Source of the DNA: Sinomonas humi
Lineage (GTDB): Bacteria > Actinomycetota > Actinomycetes > Actinomycetales > Micrococcaceae
Assembly (NCBI RefSeq): GCF_000802235.1
Contig: NZ_JTDL01000109.1
Span: 50,147-114,146 of the forward strand
Reading direction: 5' to 3'
Length of the DNA: 64,000 nt
Positions 35,785 to 43,837 of the stretch are shown here, one piece after another. The notes under the pieces are model-generated. The model was not told the DNA's origin. It made no database searches and saw only the letters and a list, made by a program, of their open reading frames with translations. Numbering within the stretch: the stretch's first letter is position 1; each line of letters opens with the position of its first letter. Both the position numbers and the translations under genes were made by a program.

Positions 35785-36519
35785 TCAGACCACGGAGAGC
35801 TTCATTGGGCTGCCCTTGAATTGCTCGGTGCCGTCGGACTCCTTCCCTCTGGGCTGGGTATTCAGGAGGAGGGCCCTGCGGGCCGACCCGACGTGATGGC
35901 GCATGGCGGCCCTAGCTGCTGATGCATTGCGGGTCTGGAGGGCATACAGGATGGCTCTCTGCTCGTTGAGAGAGTTCGGCCTGGGGTGCGGGTTCGCGAA
36001 GTCCCGGTACTGCCGCATGACCAGCGGATACACCAGGGAGTCCACGAAGCCGGAGAGGATCGGCTGCCGGGCGGCGTCGCGGATCCGCTGGTGAAACCTG
36101 CGGATCAGCGTCTGATAGTCGGCTTCCGCCCGCTCCGCTTCTGCGGCCGCCATCCGTTTGCAGATCTCGGCGAGCTCCTCGAGTTCCTCGTCGGTGGCCC
36201 GCTCGGCGGCCTTGCCTGCGAGCGCCGATTCGAGGATCTCGCGGGCTTCGAGGACCTCCGCTGCCTCCTCGACCGTGAACATCCTGGTCCGCACGCCACG
36301 GTTCGGCTCGCTCGTGAGGTAGCCCTCCTGCACGAGCCTAACGATGACCGGACGGACGGTTCCGCGGGAGATCTCAAGGAGTGCCCCGAGCTCAGCCTCA
36401 GTGAGCCGATGGTTCAAGGGGAAGGAACCCGAGATGAGCAGATTGCGCAGGTCCTGGTATGCCTGATTGAACCGAGAGGACGAGGGGTCGCCTTCGGCGA
36501 CCCCTCTCGTTTCGCTCAT
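35785..36519 (-). CDS. GntR-family (FCD) regulator, copy 2
   Basis: A 244-residue paralogue of the gene at 34969 with the same layout: winged helix (HRLTEAELGALLEISRGTVRPVI) and FCD domain (RFHQRIRDAARQPILSGFVDSL, MRHHVGSARRALL). Most substitutions are at the N-terminus, in the middle helices and at the C-terminal tail, which is longer here. The recognition helix differs in few positions, so both may bind the same operator but answer to different ligands. ATG at 36519 lies 4 bp after the amidohydrolase stop; the ribosome-binding site is weak, suggesting coupling to that gene. Confidence 0.9.
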   Translation of the reverse strand: MSETRGVAEGDPSSSRFNQAYQDLRNLLISGSFPLNHRLTEAELGALLEISRGTVRPVIVRLVQEGYLTSEPNRGVRTRMFTVEEAAEVLEAREILESALAGKAAERATDEELEELAEICKRMAAAEAERAEADYQTLIRRFHQRIRDAARQPILSGFVDSLVYPLVMRQYRDFANPHPRPNSLNEQRAILYALQTRNASAARAAMRHHVGSARRALLLNTQPRGKESDGTEQFKGSPMKLSVV

Positions 36520-36523
36520 GGAA

Positions 36524-37378
36524 TCAGGCCCGCCCCAGCGCGGAGTAGAGGCGCCGGGCAGTGCCGCCGAGGATGTCCGCACGGACGTCGTCGGGCAAAG
36601 GCCGTAGGACGCGCTCGGCGAGGTCGCGCAGCTCCTGGAGCGGCTGCTCGGCAGCGGGGCAATTCGATCCCCACGCGATGCGGTCAGCACCGTAGGCCTC
36701 GATCAGCGGCTCGAGGAACTCCATTGCCCTCTCGCCCAGATCGTCGAGGCCTTCGAGCGTGCGATGCGTGAGCTTGAGGTGGAGCCCGGGGTGCTTCGCG
36801 AGCGCGGTGAGCCCCTCGGCGGCCGACGCGGGCGAGCTGCGCACCTCGGGATAGCCGCAGTGGTCCAAAAGCACGACGGCGTCCGGGTGCCGCGAGAGCA
36901 GGCCCGCGAGAACCGGGGAGGTGTCCTCTCCGAGCCGCAGCTGCAGGCAGACCGGGATCCCCTCGCGGCTTGCCGCGGACCAGAACTCGTCGGTCGCCTC
37001 GTCGGCGAACCAGAGTCCCTGCTCTGTGACGGTGCTCCCCGTGGTGAAGAGCCGCACTCCTGCAAGCCCTTGTGCGGTCAGATCCCCAAGCCGGCGGTCG
37101 GCGTCGTCCGCTATCGGATCGAAGGTTCCGACGGCGACGAACCTGTCCGGCCATCGGGCTGCCGAATCGAGCACATAGCTGTTGTCGTACCCGTACGCCG
37201 TGGTGGCCTGCACAAGTACGGCCTGCGCGATCCCGGTCTCGTCCATTCGGGCGAGGAGCTCGTCCGCCGTCACGGGCCGCTCAGTGGCCCAGACGGACTG
37301 CTTGCCGCCGAGTGGGGCGCGGGGGTAGGCATCCGTGTCGGCGGCGAGAACGTGGCAGTGGCTGTCGACGATGTGCAT
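36524..37378 (-). CDS. Amidohydrolase-2 family protein, PDC-hydrolase (LigI)-like
   Basis: A 284-residue TIM-barrel hydrolase. Metal-site or substrate residues are visible in DSHCHVLA (N-terminal His-x-His), LLDHCGYPEV (His in the middle) and WGSNCPAAEQP (the C-terminal Asn/Asp loop). The start VDSHCHVLAADTDAYPRAP and the spacing match the 2-pyrone-4,6-dicarboxylate hydrolase / lactonase branch. It lies after the decarboxylase-like gene on the same strand and before the GntR pair. Hydrolysis of a lactone or cyclic ester in aromatic-acid breakdown is likely; the exact substrate is unknown. A paralogue is at 44794. Confidence 0.83.
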   Translation of the reverse strand: MHIVDSHCHVLAADTDAYPRAPLGGKQSVWATERPVTADELLARMDETGIAQAVLVQATTAYGYDNSYVLDSAARWPDRFVAVGTFDPIADDADRRLGDLTAQGLAGVRLFTTGSTVTEQGLWFADEATDEFWSAASREGIPVCLQLRLGEDTSPVLAGLLSRHPDAVVLLDHCGYPEVRSSPASAAEGLTALAKHPGLHLKLTHRTLEGLDDLGERAMEFLEPLIEAYGADRIAWGSNCPAAEQPLQELRDLAERVLRPLPDDVRADILGGTARRLYSALGRA

Positions 37379-37419
37379 GTTTCTCCTCTGGTTGTCGGTG
37401 ATTGGCCGGTTCTCGGCGA

Positions 37420-38385
37420 TCAGCAGTCTGGGTAGGTGCCGTCGGCGAAGACCGCGCTCTCGCTGCCGTCCAGGAGACCCTGATCGCGGCTGAAGCGCTG
37501 CAGCGCTTCGATGCTGGCCTTGTTGCTCTCCAGCCCGTAGGGAATGGGGTCCCCGCCGATCTTGCGTGCCTGCTTGGCCAACCGCGGCTGGGCGGCCCAG
37601 TTCGGATCCTCATCGAGGTACAACCGCTTGCTCTCGGCGAAGGCGTTGTAGAGCTTCGTGGGCAGTTCGGGATCGCGCTCGACGAGCTCGGTCCGAACCA
37701 CGATCACCGAGTGCAGCGGGTAGATCCCGGTGCGCAGGTAGTGGTCGCGTTCGATGATGTCGCTGTCCGGGAAGAGAGGGTACGCCTCGTTGGTCTCGGG
37801 CGCCGGCGTCGCGGCCTCCCAGCCAGCGGTTGGCGCTCCTGCGCGCCCCGTTCCCGCATTGCCGGTGAATGCTGCCGCGAGTTCGCCCGTCTGGAGCAAC
37901 GAACCGAGCGAACGCCCGTCGGTGACGCGCTCTACGTTGGCCGGCACACGCCCCTCGACGTGGTCGTCGTCGTCAATCACCCATGTGATGGTCCCGAGGT
38001 CGACGCCGTACTCCTCGCTGAGCACCCCACGCCCCCACACCCCAGTGCTCACCGAATAGGCACGCACGCCGACGCGGCGGCCTTCGAGGTCCTTGGGAAC
38101 GACGACGCCGGATCCCGGCGCGCACTGGATGTCGCCGTGGTGGAAGCGGCGGTTGATGAAGACAGGGATGGCGGTGATGGGCACGCCGGCCTCCCGCGCC
38201 ATGAGGTACGAGACCGGGGCGAGTTCGCAGACGTCGAACTCGAGGTCTCGGATCATCCGGCGGTACGCGGCAATGATCGGCCGGACCTCGACCGGCTTGA
38301 CCGCATAGCCGTCGACGCCAGCACGCCCTTCGAGAAGGGGTGCGACGTGGGGGTAGTCGCCGAGGGCGACGGTGAGATGTTCCAT
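37420..38385 (-). CDS. 4,5-dihydroxyphthalate decarboxylase-like PBP2-fold protein
   Basis: A 321-residue protein without signal peptide. It starts LTVALGDYPHVAPLLEGRAGVDG split as in the family, and has FDVCELAPVSYLMAR, IPVFINRRFHHGDI, GRRVGVRAYSVSTGVWGRG and the DPELPTKLYNAF end. This is the pattern of the Pht5-type 4,5-dihydroxyphthalate decarboxylases, cytoplasmic enzymes built on a periplasmic-binding-protein fold. It could also be a cytoplasmic relative with another role. GGAGGA precedes the ATG at 38385. The divergent promoter to its right carries two operator sites. Two paralogues are at 42821 and 43838. Confidence 0.8.
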   Translation of the reverse strand: MEHLTVALGDYPHVAPLLEGRAGVDGYAVKPVEVRPIIAAYRRMIRDLEFDVCELAPVSYLMAREAGVPITAIPVFINRRFHHGDIQCAPGSGVVVPKDLEGRRVGVRAYSVSTGVWGRGVLSEEYGVDLGTITWVIDDDDHVEGRVPANVERVTDGRSLGSLLQTGELAAAFTGNAGTGRAGAPTAGWEAATPAPETNEAYPLFPDSDIIERDHYLRTGIYPLHSVIVVRTELVERDPELPTKLYNAFAESKRLYLDEDPNWAAQPRLAKQARKIGGDPIPYGLESNKASIEALQRFSRDQGLLDGSESAVFADGTYPDC

Positions 38386-38402
38386 GGGTCCTCCGTGCTG
38401 GA

Positions 38403-38413
38403 TTATCAAACAA
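38403..38413 (-). promoter_or_regulatory. TTGTnnnACAA-like operator for the leftward catabolic genes
   Basis: TTAT-CAA-ACAA on the plus strand (TTGT-TTG-ATAA on the minus strand) matches, with one change, the symmetric TTGTnnnACAA sites at 38570 and 43802. It lies 8 bp downstream of a candidate minus-strand -10 (TAGCGT, 38422-38427), where a repressor would block transcription of the gene starting at 38385. Confidence 0.45.
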
Positions 38414-38534
38414 TATCTTGAACGCTAGCAGGTGGTCTGCTTCGCCGATCAGAGCGGCCCAAGCGCTGCCATCTTCGCTATTTCGGCGGTTCCACTGGGC
38501 TATCTGGGGTCTCGCAGGTCCTCCTGTGGCCCCC

Positions 38535-38580
38535 TTCACAATCCTCCATGAAGGGTGCTACCGTCAAGGTTGTTATACAA
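38535..38580 (+). promoter_or_regulatory. Promoter and operator of the rightward catabolic operon
   Basis: Candidate -35 TTCACA (38535) and -10 TACCGT (38559) with an 18-bp spacer, followed by the perfect palindrome TTGT-TAT-ACAA at 38570-38580. The operator overlaps the expected transcription start, as at 43802. It fits repression by one or both GntR/FCD proteins. Confidence 0.55.
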
Positions 38581-38675
38581 AATCTGACTGTGCGTCGACC
38601 CCAAAGCCCCCGTTCGCCAACGCGCAACGGCACCGTCCCGGCTCGCACAGGCCCCCGACTCAACCGGAGCTCATC

Positions 38676-39140
38676 TTGATCACCATCGGCGAACGCGTCT
38701 TTGTCCCGCATCCGCCCGAAGTCGTCTGGAGCGTGCTGTCCGACCCCCACAAAGTCGTGGGCTGCATCGATGGCTCCGAGCTCGGCGAGTACCACGAGGA
38801 CGGCAGCTTCGATGCGCGCATCGCTGTCCGCTTCGCCGGAATCAAGGTCTCGTTCGGCGCCCGGGCAAACCTCGTGCTCGACGAGGTGGAGCGGACGGGC
38901 CGGCTCGAGGCGCGTGGGAGCGACAGCCGTGGTTCCACCCGAGTCCACGGCCACGCGGACTACGCCGTCGTGCCCGAGGGCGAAGGGACCGTGGTCACCC
39001 TCGAGGGCAAGGTCGAGATCAGCGGAGCCCTGGCCTCGCTCGTCACAACCGGGGCATCGATCGTCGTCTCGCGGATGACGAAGTCGTTCACCTCGAGCCT
39101 GACCGCAACCTGTGCGCAGATGGAGGAGAGCAACCGATGA
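38676..39140 (+). CDS. CoxG-type SRPBCC-family protein
   Basis: A 154-residue SRPBCC (START-like) protein of the carbon-monoxide-dehydrogenase-subunit-G type: VFVPHPPEVVWSVLSDPHKV, CIDGSELGEY, RITV-type strands and a C-terminal hydrophobic helix (ALASLVTTGASIVVSRM). The fold binds hydrophobic ligands or helps membrane association. In this operon it may bind an aromatic intermediate; no CO dehydrogenase genes are present. The TTG at 38676 has CGGAGC 7 bp upstream. It is the first gene of the rightward operon; the stop overlaps the aldolase start. Confidence 0.82.
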   Translation: MITIGERVFVPHPPEVVWSVLSDPHKVVGCIDGSELGEYHEDGSFDARIAVRFAGIKVSFGARANLVLDEVERTGRLEARGSDSRGSTRVHGHADYAVVPEGEGTVVTLEGKVEISGALASLVTTGASIVVSRMTKSFTSSLTATCAQMEESNR

Positions 39141-40000
39141 GGCTCAACGGGATCATTGACCGGTTCGAGCGCGGTGAGCGCGTCTTCGCGACCTTCGCCT
39201 CCCCCGACCCTTTCGGCGCTGTCGCCGTGCGGGACGCAGGCTACGACGCCCTCATGTTCGAAGCCGAGCACAAGCCGTGGGACGCCCCACAGCTCAAGGA
39301 CGCAATGCAGTACCTGCTCGACCGCCGGCAGATCTCCAAGGCAGAGACCCTGGCCCCCACGACCACCCCGCTCGTGCGGGTTCCCCCGAACGGCGGCGAG
39401 CGCTCGCAGTGGCACGCCAAGCAGGCTCTGGACCTCGGCGCCTACGGCATCGTCTGGCCGCACATCGACACGGTCGAGGACGCCCGTAACGCCGTTGCCG
39501 CCTGCCGCTACCCCAGCATCCATCAGGACGGGGCGAAGGAGCCCCTTGGCCTGCGCGGGGACAGCCCCGCCTGGGCAGCCCGTTACTGGGGCATCTCCGC
39601 TGCCGAGTACTACGAGCGTGCCGACGTCTGGCCACTCGCACCCCACGGCGAGATCCTGGTCGGCCTCATGGTCGAGAGCGTCCGCGGGATCGAGAACCTC
39701 GAGGAGATCCTCGATCAGGTCCCGGGCGTCGGCCTCGTCCTGGTCGGCGAGGGCGACCTCAGCCAAGAGCTCGGCCTGCCGCGCCAGTACGAGCACCCGA
39801 CCGTGAGAGAACACCGCGACCGGATCGTGAAGATCTGCCATGCAAAGGGCGTCCGGGTAGGGCACCCGCACGTGACCGAGAAGAACGTCGAAGAGGTCAT
39901 TGAGCAGGGCTACCAGTTCCTCATGACAGGCGCCGTCGTCAGCTACCCCGGCCTGGTCCGCGGTCGCGAGATCACAGGCCGCGGAACCGTCCTCGGCTGA
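39137..40000 (+). CDS. HpcH/HpaI-family aldolase
   Basis: A 287-residue TIM-barrel class II aldolase. Visible family features are FATFASPDPFGAVAVRDAGYD, FEAEHKPWD (the usual DxEH motif), the Gly-Ala-Tyr-Gly-Ile-Val-Trp-Pro segment, LMVESVRGIENLEEIL (metal-binding Glu) and VLVGEGDLSQELGL (metal-binding Asp region). Members cleave 4-hydroxy-2-oxo acids to pyruvate plus an aldehyde or keto acid. Next to a LigJ-like hydratase it is a candidate for cleaving a 4-carboxy-4-hydroxy-2-oxoadipate-like product (inference). ATGA overlap with the upstream gene. Confidence 0.88.
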   Translation: MRLNGIIDRFERGERVFATFASPDPFGAVAVRDAGYDALMFEAEHKPWDAPQLKDAMQYLLDRRQISKAETLAPTTTPLVRVPPNGGERSQWHAKQALDLGAYGIVWPHIDTVEDARNAVAACRYPSIHQDGAKEPLGLRGDSPAWAARYWGISAAEYYERADVWPLAPHGEILVGLMVESVRGIENLEEILDQVPGVGLVLVGEGDLSQELGLPRQYEHPTVREHRDRIVKICHAKGVRVGHPHVTEKNVEEVIEQGYQFLMTGAVVSYPGLVRGREITGRGTVLG

Positions 40001-40038
40001 CACCTTCGATCGCCAGAGAACAGGAAACAAGGACAACG

Positions 40039-41112
40039 ATGTACATCGACTGCCACGCACACTTCACCACCGTTCCCGATGCCCTCAAGAAATGGCGGGA
40101 CCGGCAGATCGCCGAGATCGAGCAGAACGGCCGCCATCTCTCCCCTGATGGCCTCGAGATCGCCGACGACGAGATAGCCGCAGCGCTCACGGAAAACCAG
40201 CTCGCGCTGCAGACCCAGCACGGGATCGACCTAGCGCTGCTCTCCCCCATCGCGGGGAAGATGGCGCACCACTACGGCGACCAGGAGACCAGCCTGACCT
40301 GGAGCCGGCTGGCCAACGACACAGTGCACCGGGCCTCCGTTCTCTTCCCCGACAGCTTCGCGAACGTCTGCCAACTGCCCCAATCGCCCCGCGGCGATGT
40401 CCAGGTCTCCATCGATGAACTTCGCCGCTGTGTTGAGGAGCTCGGGTTCGTGGGCTGCAATCTCAACCCTGACCCCTCCGACGGCTACTGGCAGGCCCCG
40501 CCGATCACCGACCGCTTCTACTACCCGCTCTATCAGGCGATGGTCGAACTCGGAGTCCCCGCGATGGTGCACTCCTCGATGTCGGCCAACCCAGCCGTCC
40601 ACGGGACCTGCGCGCACTACCTCAACGGCGACACGACGGCCTTCATGCAGATCCTGCAGTCGGACCTGTTCCGCGACTTCCCCGATCTGCGCCTGATCCT
40701 GCCGCACGGCGGCGGTGCAGCCCCCTACCACTGGGGCCGCTACCAAGGAGTGATGCACGATCAGGGCCGCGGCGACCTGCTCGACATCATGGGCGACAAC
40801 CTGTACTTCGATACCTGCGTATACGGGGCGCGGGGCCTACAGCTCCTGGTCGACACCGTTCCGACGAAGAACATCCTGTTCGCCTCGGAGATGGTCGGCG
40901 CGGTTCGCGGGGTCGATCCCGAAACCGGCCACCGCTACGACGACACCCGGTTCCTCCTCGAATCACTCGAGGGCGTCTCGTCCTCGCAGCTGCAGTCGAT
41001 CGCCGCGGAGAACGCACTGAAGGTCTTCCCGCGGCTGCGCGAGCGCCTTCGCGAACAGGGCCGCCTTGACCAACGAACCCAGTCCCTTCCCGCGAGCGCG
41101 GCCGCCAACTGA
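40039..41112 (+). CDS. ligJ: 4-oxalomesaconate hydratase-like amidohydrolase (LigJ family)
   Basis: A 357-residue amidohydrolase-fold protein that follows the LigJ pattern over its length: IDCHAHFTTVPDALKKWRDR, LSPIAGKMAHHYGD, CVEELGFVGCNLNPDPSDG, AHYLNGDTTAFMQIL, LILPHGGGAAPYHWGR and KNILFASEMVGAVRGVDP. LigJ hydrates 4-oxalomesaconate in the protocatechuate 4,5-cleavage pathway, using zinc bound by the His residues of the DCHAH and PHGGG motifs. It is also close to other barrel hydrolases, so the true substrate may be an analogue. It lies 38 bp after the aldolase, with AAGGA before the ATG. Confidence 0.85.
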   Translation: MYIDCHAHFTTVPDALKKWRDRQIAEIEQNGRHLSPDGLEIADDEIAAALTENQLALQTQHGIDLALLSPIAGKMAHHYGDQETSLTWSRLANDTVHRASVLFPDSFANVCQLPQSPRGDVQVSIDELRRCVEELGFVGCNLNPDPSDGYWQAPPITDRFYYPLYQAMVELGVPAMVHSSMSANPAVHGTCAHYLNGDTTAFMQILQSDLFRDFPDLRLILPHGGGAAPYHWGRYQGVMHDQGRGDLLDIMGDNLYFDTCVYGARGLQLLVDTVPTKNILFASEMVGAVRGVDPETGHRYDDTRFLLESLEGVSSSQLQSIAAENALKVFPRLRERLREQGRLDQRTQSLPASAAAN

Positions 41113-41124
41113 CTTGGAGAACTG

Positions 41125-42780
41125 ATGACCACCGTTTACGAAGCAATTGCAGACGCCTTCATCGCTGAGGGGACCACGCACGTCTTCGGCATGATGGGCG
41201 ATGCCAACATGCACTGGATGCACGCGATGGCCGAGCGCGGGGCGACCCTGTTCGAGGCCCGCCACGAGGGTTCCGGCCTCGCCATGGCCGACGGTTGGGC
41301 GCGCGGTGCGGGGCAGCCCGGCGTGGCGACGACGACGAGCGGCCCCGGTGTGACGCAGCTCGCCACGAGCCTCGTGTGCGCGAGCAGAGCCCGGACGCCG
41401 CTCGTGATCTTCTGCGGCGAAGTCGCCCAAGGAGACCTAGAAGCGGTTCAGTACCTCGACCAGGCCAAGTTCGCCGAAGGCGTCGAGTGCGAATTCGTCC
41501 AGGTCTCCACTCCGTCCCGCGCGCAGGAAGCGGTCCAGCGGGCGTTCTGGCTCGCACGGACCACCTCGCGGCCGGTCATGGTCAGTGCCCCCTCGAACAT
41601 CCAGAAGGCCGAGTACGACGGAGCCCCCGTCTATATCCCGTCCACGGCGCTCATAGACCAAGCCATCGCCTACCCCGACCCCCAGCGCATCGACCAAGCC
41701 GTGAAGATCATCGCCGAGAGCGAGCGCGTCGTCGTCCTCCTCGGCCGCGGCGCGCGCGAATCCGCAGTCGGGGACCTCGTCGTCGAGCTCCAGGCCAAGA
41801 CCAACGCCCTGATCGCCACCACCCTGCAGGCCAAGAACTGGCTGCGCGACCGCACGCCGTACTACGCCGGGATCTCCGGCCTGTACGGCACCTCCACCGC
41901 CCACGAGCTCCTCCAAGAGGCAGACTGCCTCATCGCCGTCGGGGCAAGCCTCAACCACTTCACCACCGAGCACGGCTATCTCTATCCCTCTGCCCGCATC
42001 GTCCATCTCGACCGCGCCGACCAGGTGCTCACCGGCACCGGCCAGCCCGTCGACTGCTACGTCCGCGGCGACGCCCGCGCCTCTCTGGCTGAGCTCGTCA
42101 AGGCCCTCCCCGACACACCGGAGCAGGGCGACGGCTACCACACCGAGGAGATCGCGGCCCAGCTGCGCGATGCAGACGCGCTCAACGAGCCCTTCTACCA
42201 GGAAGAAGGCCGGCTCGACCCGCGCGAGGTGATCCTCGCCCTCGACCGGCTCGCACCGGTGGAGCTGCCGCTCGTGCTCGGCAGCGGCCACCAGACCGAC
42301 TTCGGCACCATGCTCTTCACCCGGCCCCGCGAGATCGTCTCCAACTACGGGCTCTTCGGCGCAATCGGCCAGGCGCCCCTGCTCACGATGGGATGGATCG
42401 TCGGGCGCGGCGCCCAGCCGACGTTCGTGGTCGAGGGAGACGCGAGCTTCATCATGCACCTGGCCGAATTCGACACGGCCTGCCGCTACCAGTGGCCGGT
42501 CCTGATCGTGGTGATGAACGACGAAGCGCTCGGGGCCGAGTACCACAAGTCCGCGGCACACGGCCTCAAGCCCGAGCTCTCGGCCATCCCCTCGCCCGAC
42601 CTCGCCGGTGCGGCCGTGGCCCTCGGCGGCAGGGGCACCAGGGTTCGCACGATCGCCGAGCTCGAGGCCGCGATCCAGGAGTTCGTCGCCGACCCGGCGC
42701 CGACCGTCGTCGACGTCCGTATCACCCGCGAAGTTCTCAGCATCCCCTACCGCCGGCTTTGGCGCGCCGAAGAGGTGTGA
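41125..42780 (+). CDS. Thiamine-diphosphate-dependent enzyme (acetolactate synthase-like)
   Basis: A 551-residue three-domain ThDP enzyme. The N-terminal domain has FGMMGDANMHW and the cofactor-activating Glu in FEARHEGSGLAMADG, plus TTTSGPGVTQ. The C-terminal ThDP/Mg2+ motif begins EGDASFIMHLAEFDTA and ends VVMNDEALG (the GDG-x(~26)-NN signature, here GDA and ND). No FAD-specific region is obvious. Relatives decarboxylate or ligate 2-oxo acids. In this operon it could act on a keto acid released by the aldolase; the reaction is open. It follows the LigJ-like gene after 12 bp. Confidence 0.88.
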   Translation: MTTVYEAIADAFIAEGTTHVFGMMGDANMHWMHAMAERGATLFEARHEGSGLAMADGWARGAGQPGVATTTSGPGVTQLATSLVCASRARTPLVIFCGEVAQGDLEAVQYLDQAKFAEGVECEFVQVSTPSRAQEAVQRAFWLARTTSRPVMVSAPSNIQKAEYDGAPVYIPSTALIDQAIAYPDPQRIDQAVKIIAESERVVVLLGRGARESAVGDLVVELQAKTNALIATTLQAKNWLRDRTPYYAGISGLYGTSTAHELLQEADCLIAVGASLNHFTTEHGYLYPSARIVHLDRADQVLTGTGQPVDCYVRGDARASLAELVKALPDTPEQGDGYHTEEIAAQLRDADALNEPFYQEEGRLDPREVILALDRLAPVELPLVLGSGHQTDFGTMLFTRPREIVSNYGLFGAIGQAPLLTMGWIVGRGAQPTFVVEGDASFIMHLAEFDTACRYQWPVLIVVMNDEALGAEYHKSAAHGLKPELSAIPSPDLAGAAVALGGRGTRVRTIAELEAAIQEFVADPAPTVVDVRITREVLSIPYRRLWRAEEV

Positions 42781-42820
42781 GCCAGATGTCCGCCAATCTC
42801 CAGAAAGGAAGGTCCGCCAC

Positions 42821-43726
42821 ATGACGACCGCCGAGATCGAGTTCCTGATCAACGACGACGAACTCGCCGGAGCTGCCCGCACCGCCCTCGAATCCCACGC
42901 CTCCATCGAAGGCGTGACGGCCTCCCCCCTGCGGCCCGTCCACAATGGGTTCAAGGCGTTCATCGGCGCGCAGAGCTACGAGGTCAGCGAGATTGCGATC
43001 GTGACCTTGCTCCAAGCCGTGGCCCACGAGAAGCCCGTGCTGTTCCTGCCGCTCACCGCCTTGGGCCGCCACCAGCACCAGACGCTCATCAGCATCGAGG
43101 ACCTCGCCGTTTCCGACCTGCCCGGCCGCACGGTCGGGGTGCGAGCGTGGAGCCAGACTACGGGAGTGTGGGTGCGCGGCTTCCTCGCCGAGCAGTACGG
43201 CGTAGACCTCCGCTCGGTGCGCTGGCGCACCTATGAGAGCGGGCACGTGCCTGAACGCGCCGATCCTTCCTGGGTGGAACGCGCCCCTGAAGGCTCGAGC
43301 CTCGCCAAAGACCTCCTCGAGGGTCGCGTCGACTTCGCCGTCATGGGCAACGACCGGCCCAAGGACGAGCGGGTCCGCAGCGTCATCCCAGATCCCGCGA
43401 AGATGGCGCGGGACTGGGCCCAGAAGGTCGGATACGTCCCGGTCAACCACGTCTTCGCCGTCCGGGAGAGCGCCGCCCGCGAACTCGGCGACGCCGTGTG
43501 CCAGATGTACGACGCCATCGCCGAGCGGCTCGAAGCGCGGAAGTCCGACGGCGCGCCTGGCGTTCCGCTCGAGCCTTACGGATTCGCCGCGCTCCGGCCC
43601 GCAGTCACCGCGGCAGCGAAGTACGCGTGGGAACAGGAACTGCTCCCGCGCCCGGTGGAGTACGACGAGCTCGTTGAGCGCACTTCGAACGCCCTCGGCG
43701 TCCCTGCCTCTCGGCTGGGTGCCTGA
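42821..43726 (+). CDS. Divergent Pht5-like PBP2-fold protein
   Basis: A 301-residue cytoplasmic paralogue of the decarboxylase-like proteins at 37420 and 43838. The core is shared (VSEIAIVTLLQAVAHEKPVL, GRTVGVRAWSQTTGVWVRGF, the VPVNHVFAV segment), but the N-terminus lacks the usual short strand with a D-Y-P motif and reads EIEFLINDDELAGAARTAL instead. This may change or remove the active site. AAAGGAAGG lies before the ATG at 42821. It follows the ThDP gene in the same operon. Enzyme or solute-sensing subunit: undecided. Confidence 0.75.
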   Translation: MTTAEIEFLINDDELAGAARTALESHASIEGVTASPLRPVHNGFKAFIGAQSYEVSEIAIVTLLQAVAHEKPVLFLPLTALGRHQHQTLISIEDLAVSDLPGRTVGVRAWSQTTGVWVRGFLAEQYGVDLRSVRWRTYESGHVPERADPSWVERAPEGSSLAKDLLEGRVDFAVMGNDRPKDERVRSVIPDPAKMARDWAQKVGYVPVNHVFAVRESAARELGDAVCQMYDAIAERLEARKSDGAPGVPLEPYGFAALRPAVTAAAKYAWEQELLPRPVEYDELVERTSNALGVPASRLGA

Positions 43727-43736
43727 GATGCAGGGA

Positions 43737-43812
43737 TTGTTATACGAAATGGCATCCTCGACCTTGAATGTGAGCGGAATCACTGCTAGATTCGAGGAGC
43801 ATTGTAAAACAA
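43737..43812 (+). promoter_or_regulatory. Internal promoter with two operator sites
   Basis: A good sigma-70-type promoter, -35 TTGAAT (43764) and -10 TAGATT (43787) with a 17-bp spacer. TTGT-AAA-ACAA (43802-43812) covers the expected start point, and TTGTTATACGA (43738) lies upstream of the -35; its context TTGTTATACGAAAT differs by one base from TTGTTATACAAAAT at 38570. This gives the second half of the locus its own regulated start. Confidence 0.65.
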
Positions 43813-43837
43813 AGAGGAACCCGATGGAGGAGGCACG

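Noticed and set aside
38676..39140. CoxG-like gene as a sign of carbon-monoxide dehydrogenase
   Set aside because: No coxS, coxM or coxL genes are present; the SRPBCC fold is common outside CO oxidation.
41437..42963. A 508-codon minus-strand frame over the ThDP enzyme
   Set aside because: Mirror of a well-supported gene; composition and lack of motifs indicate non-coding.
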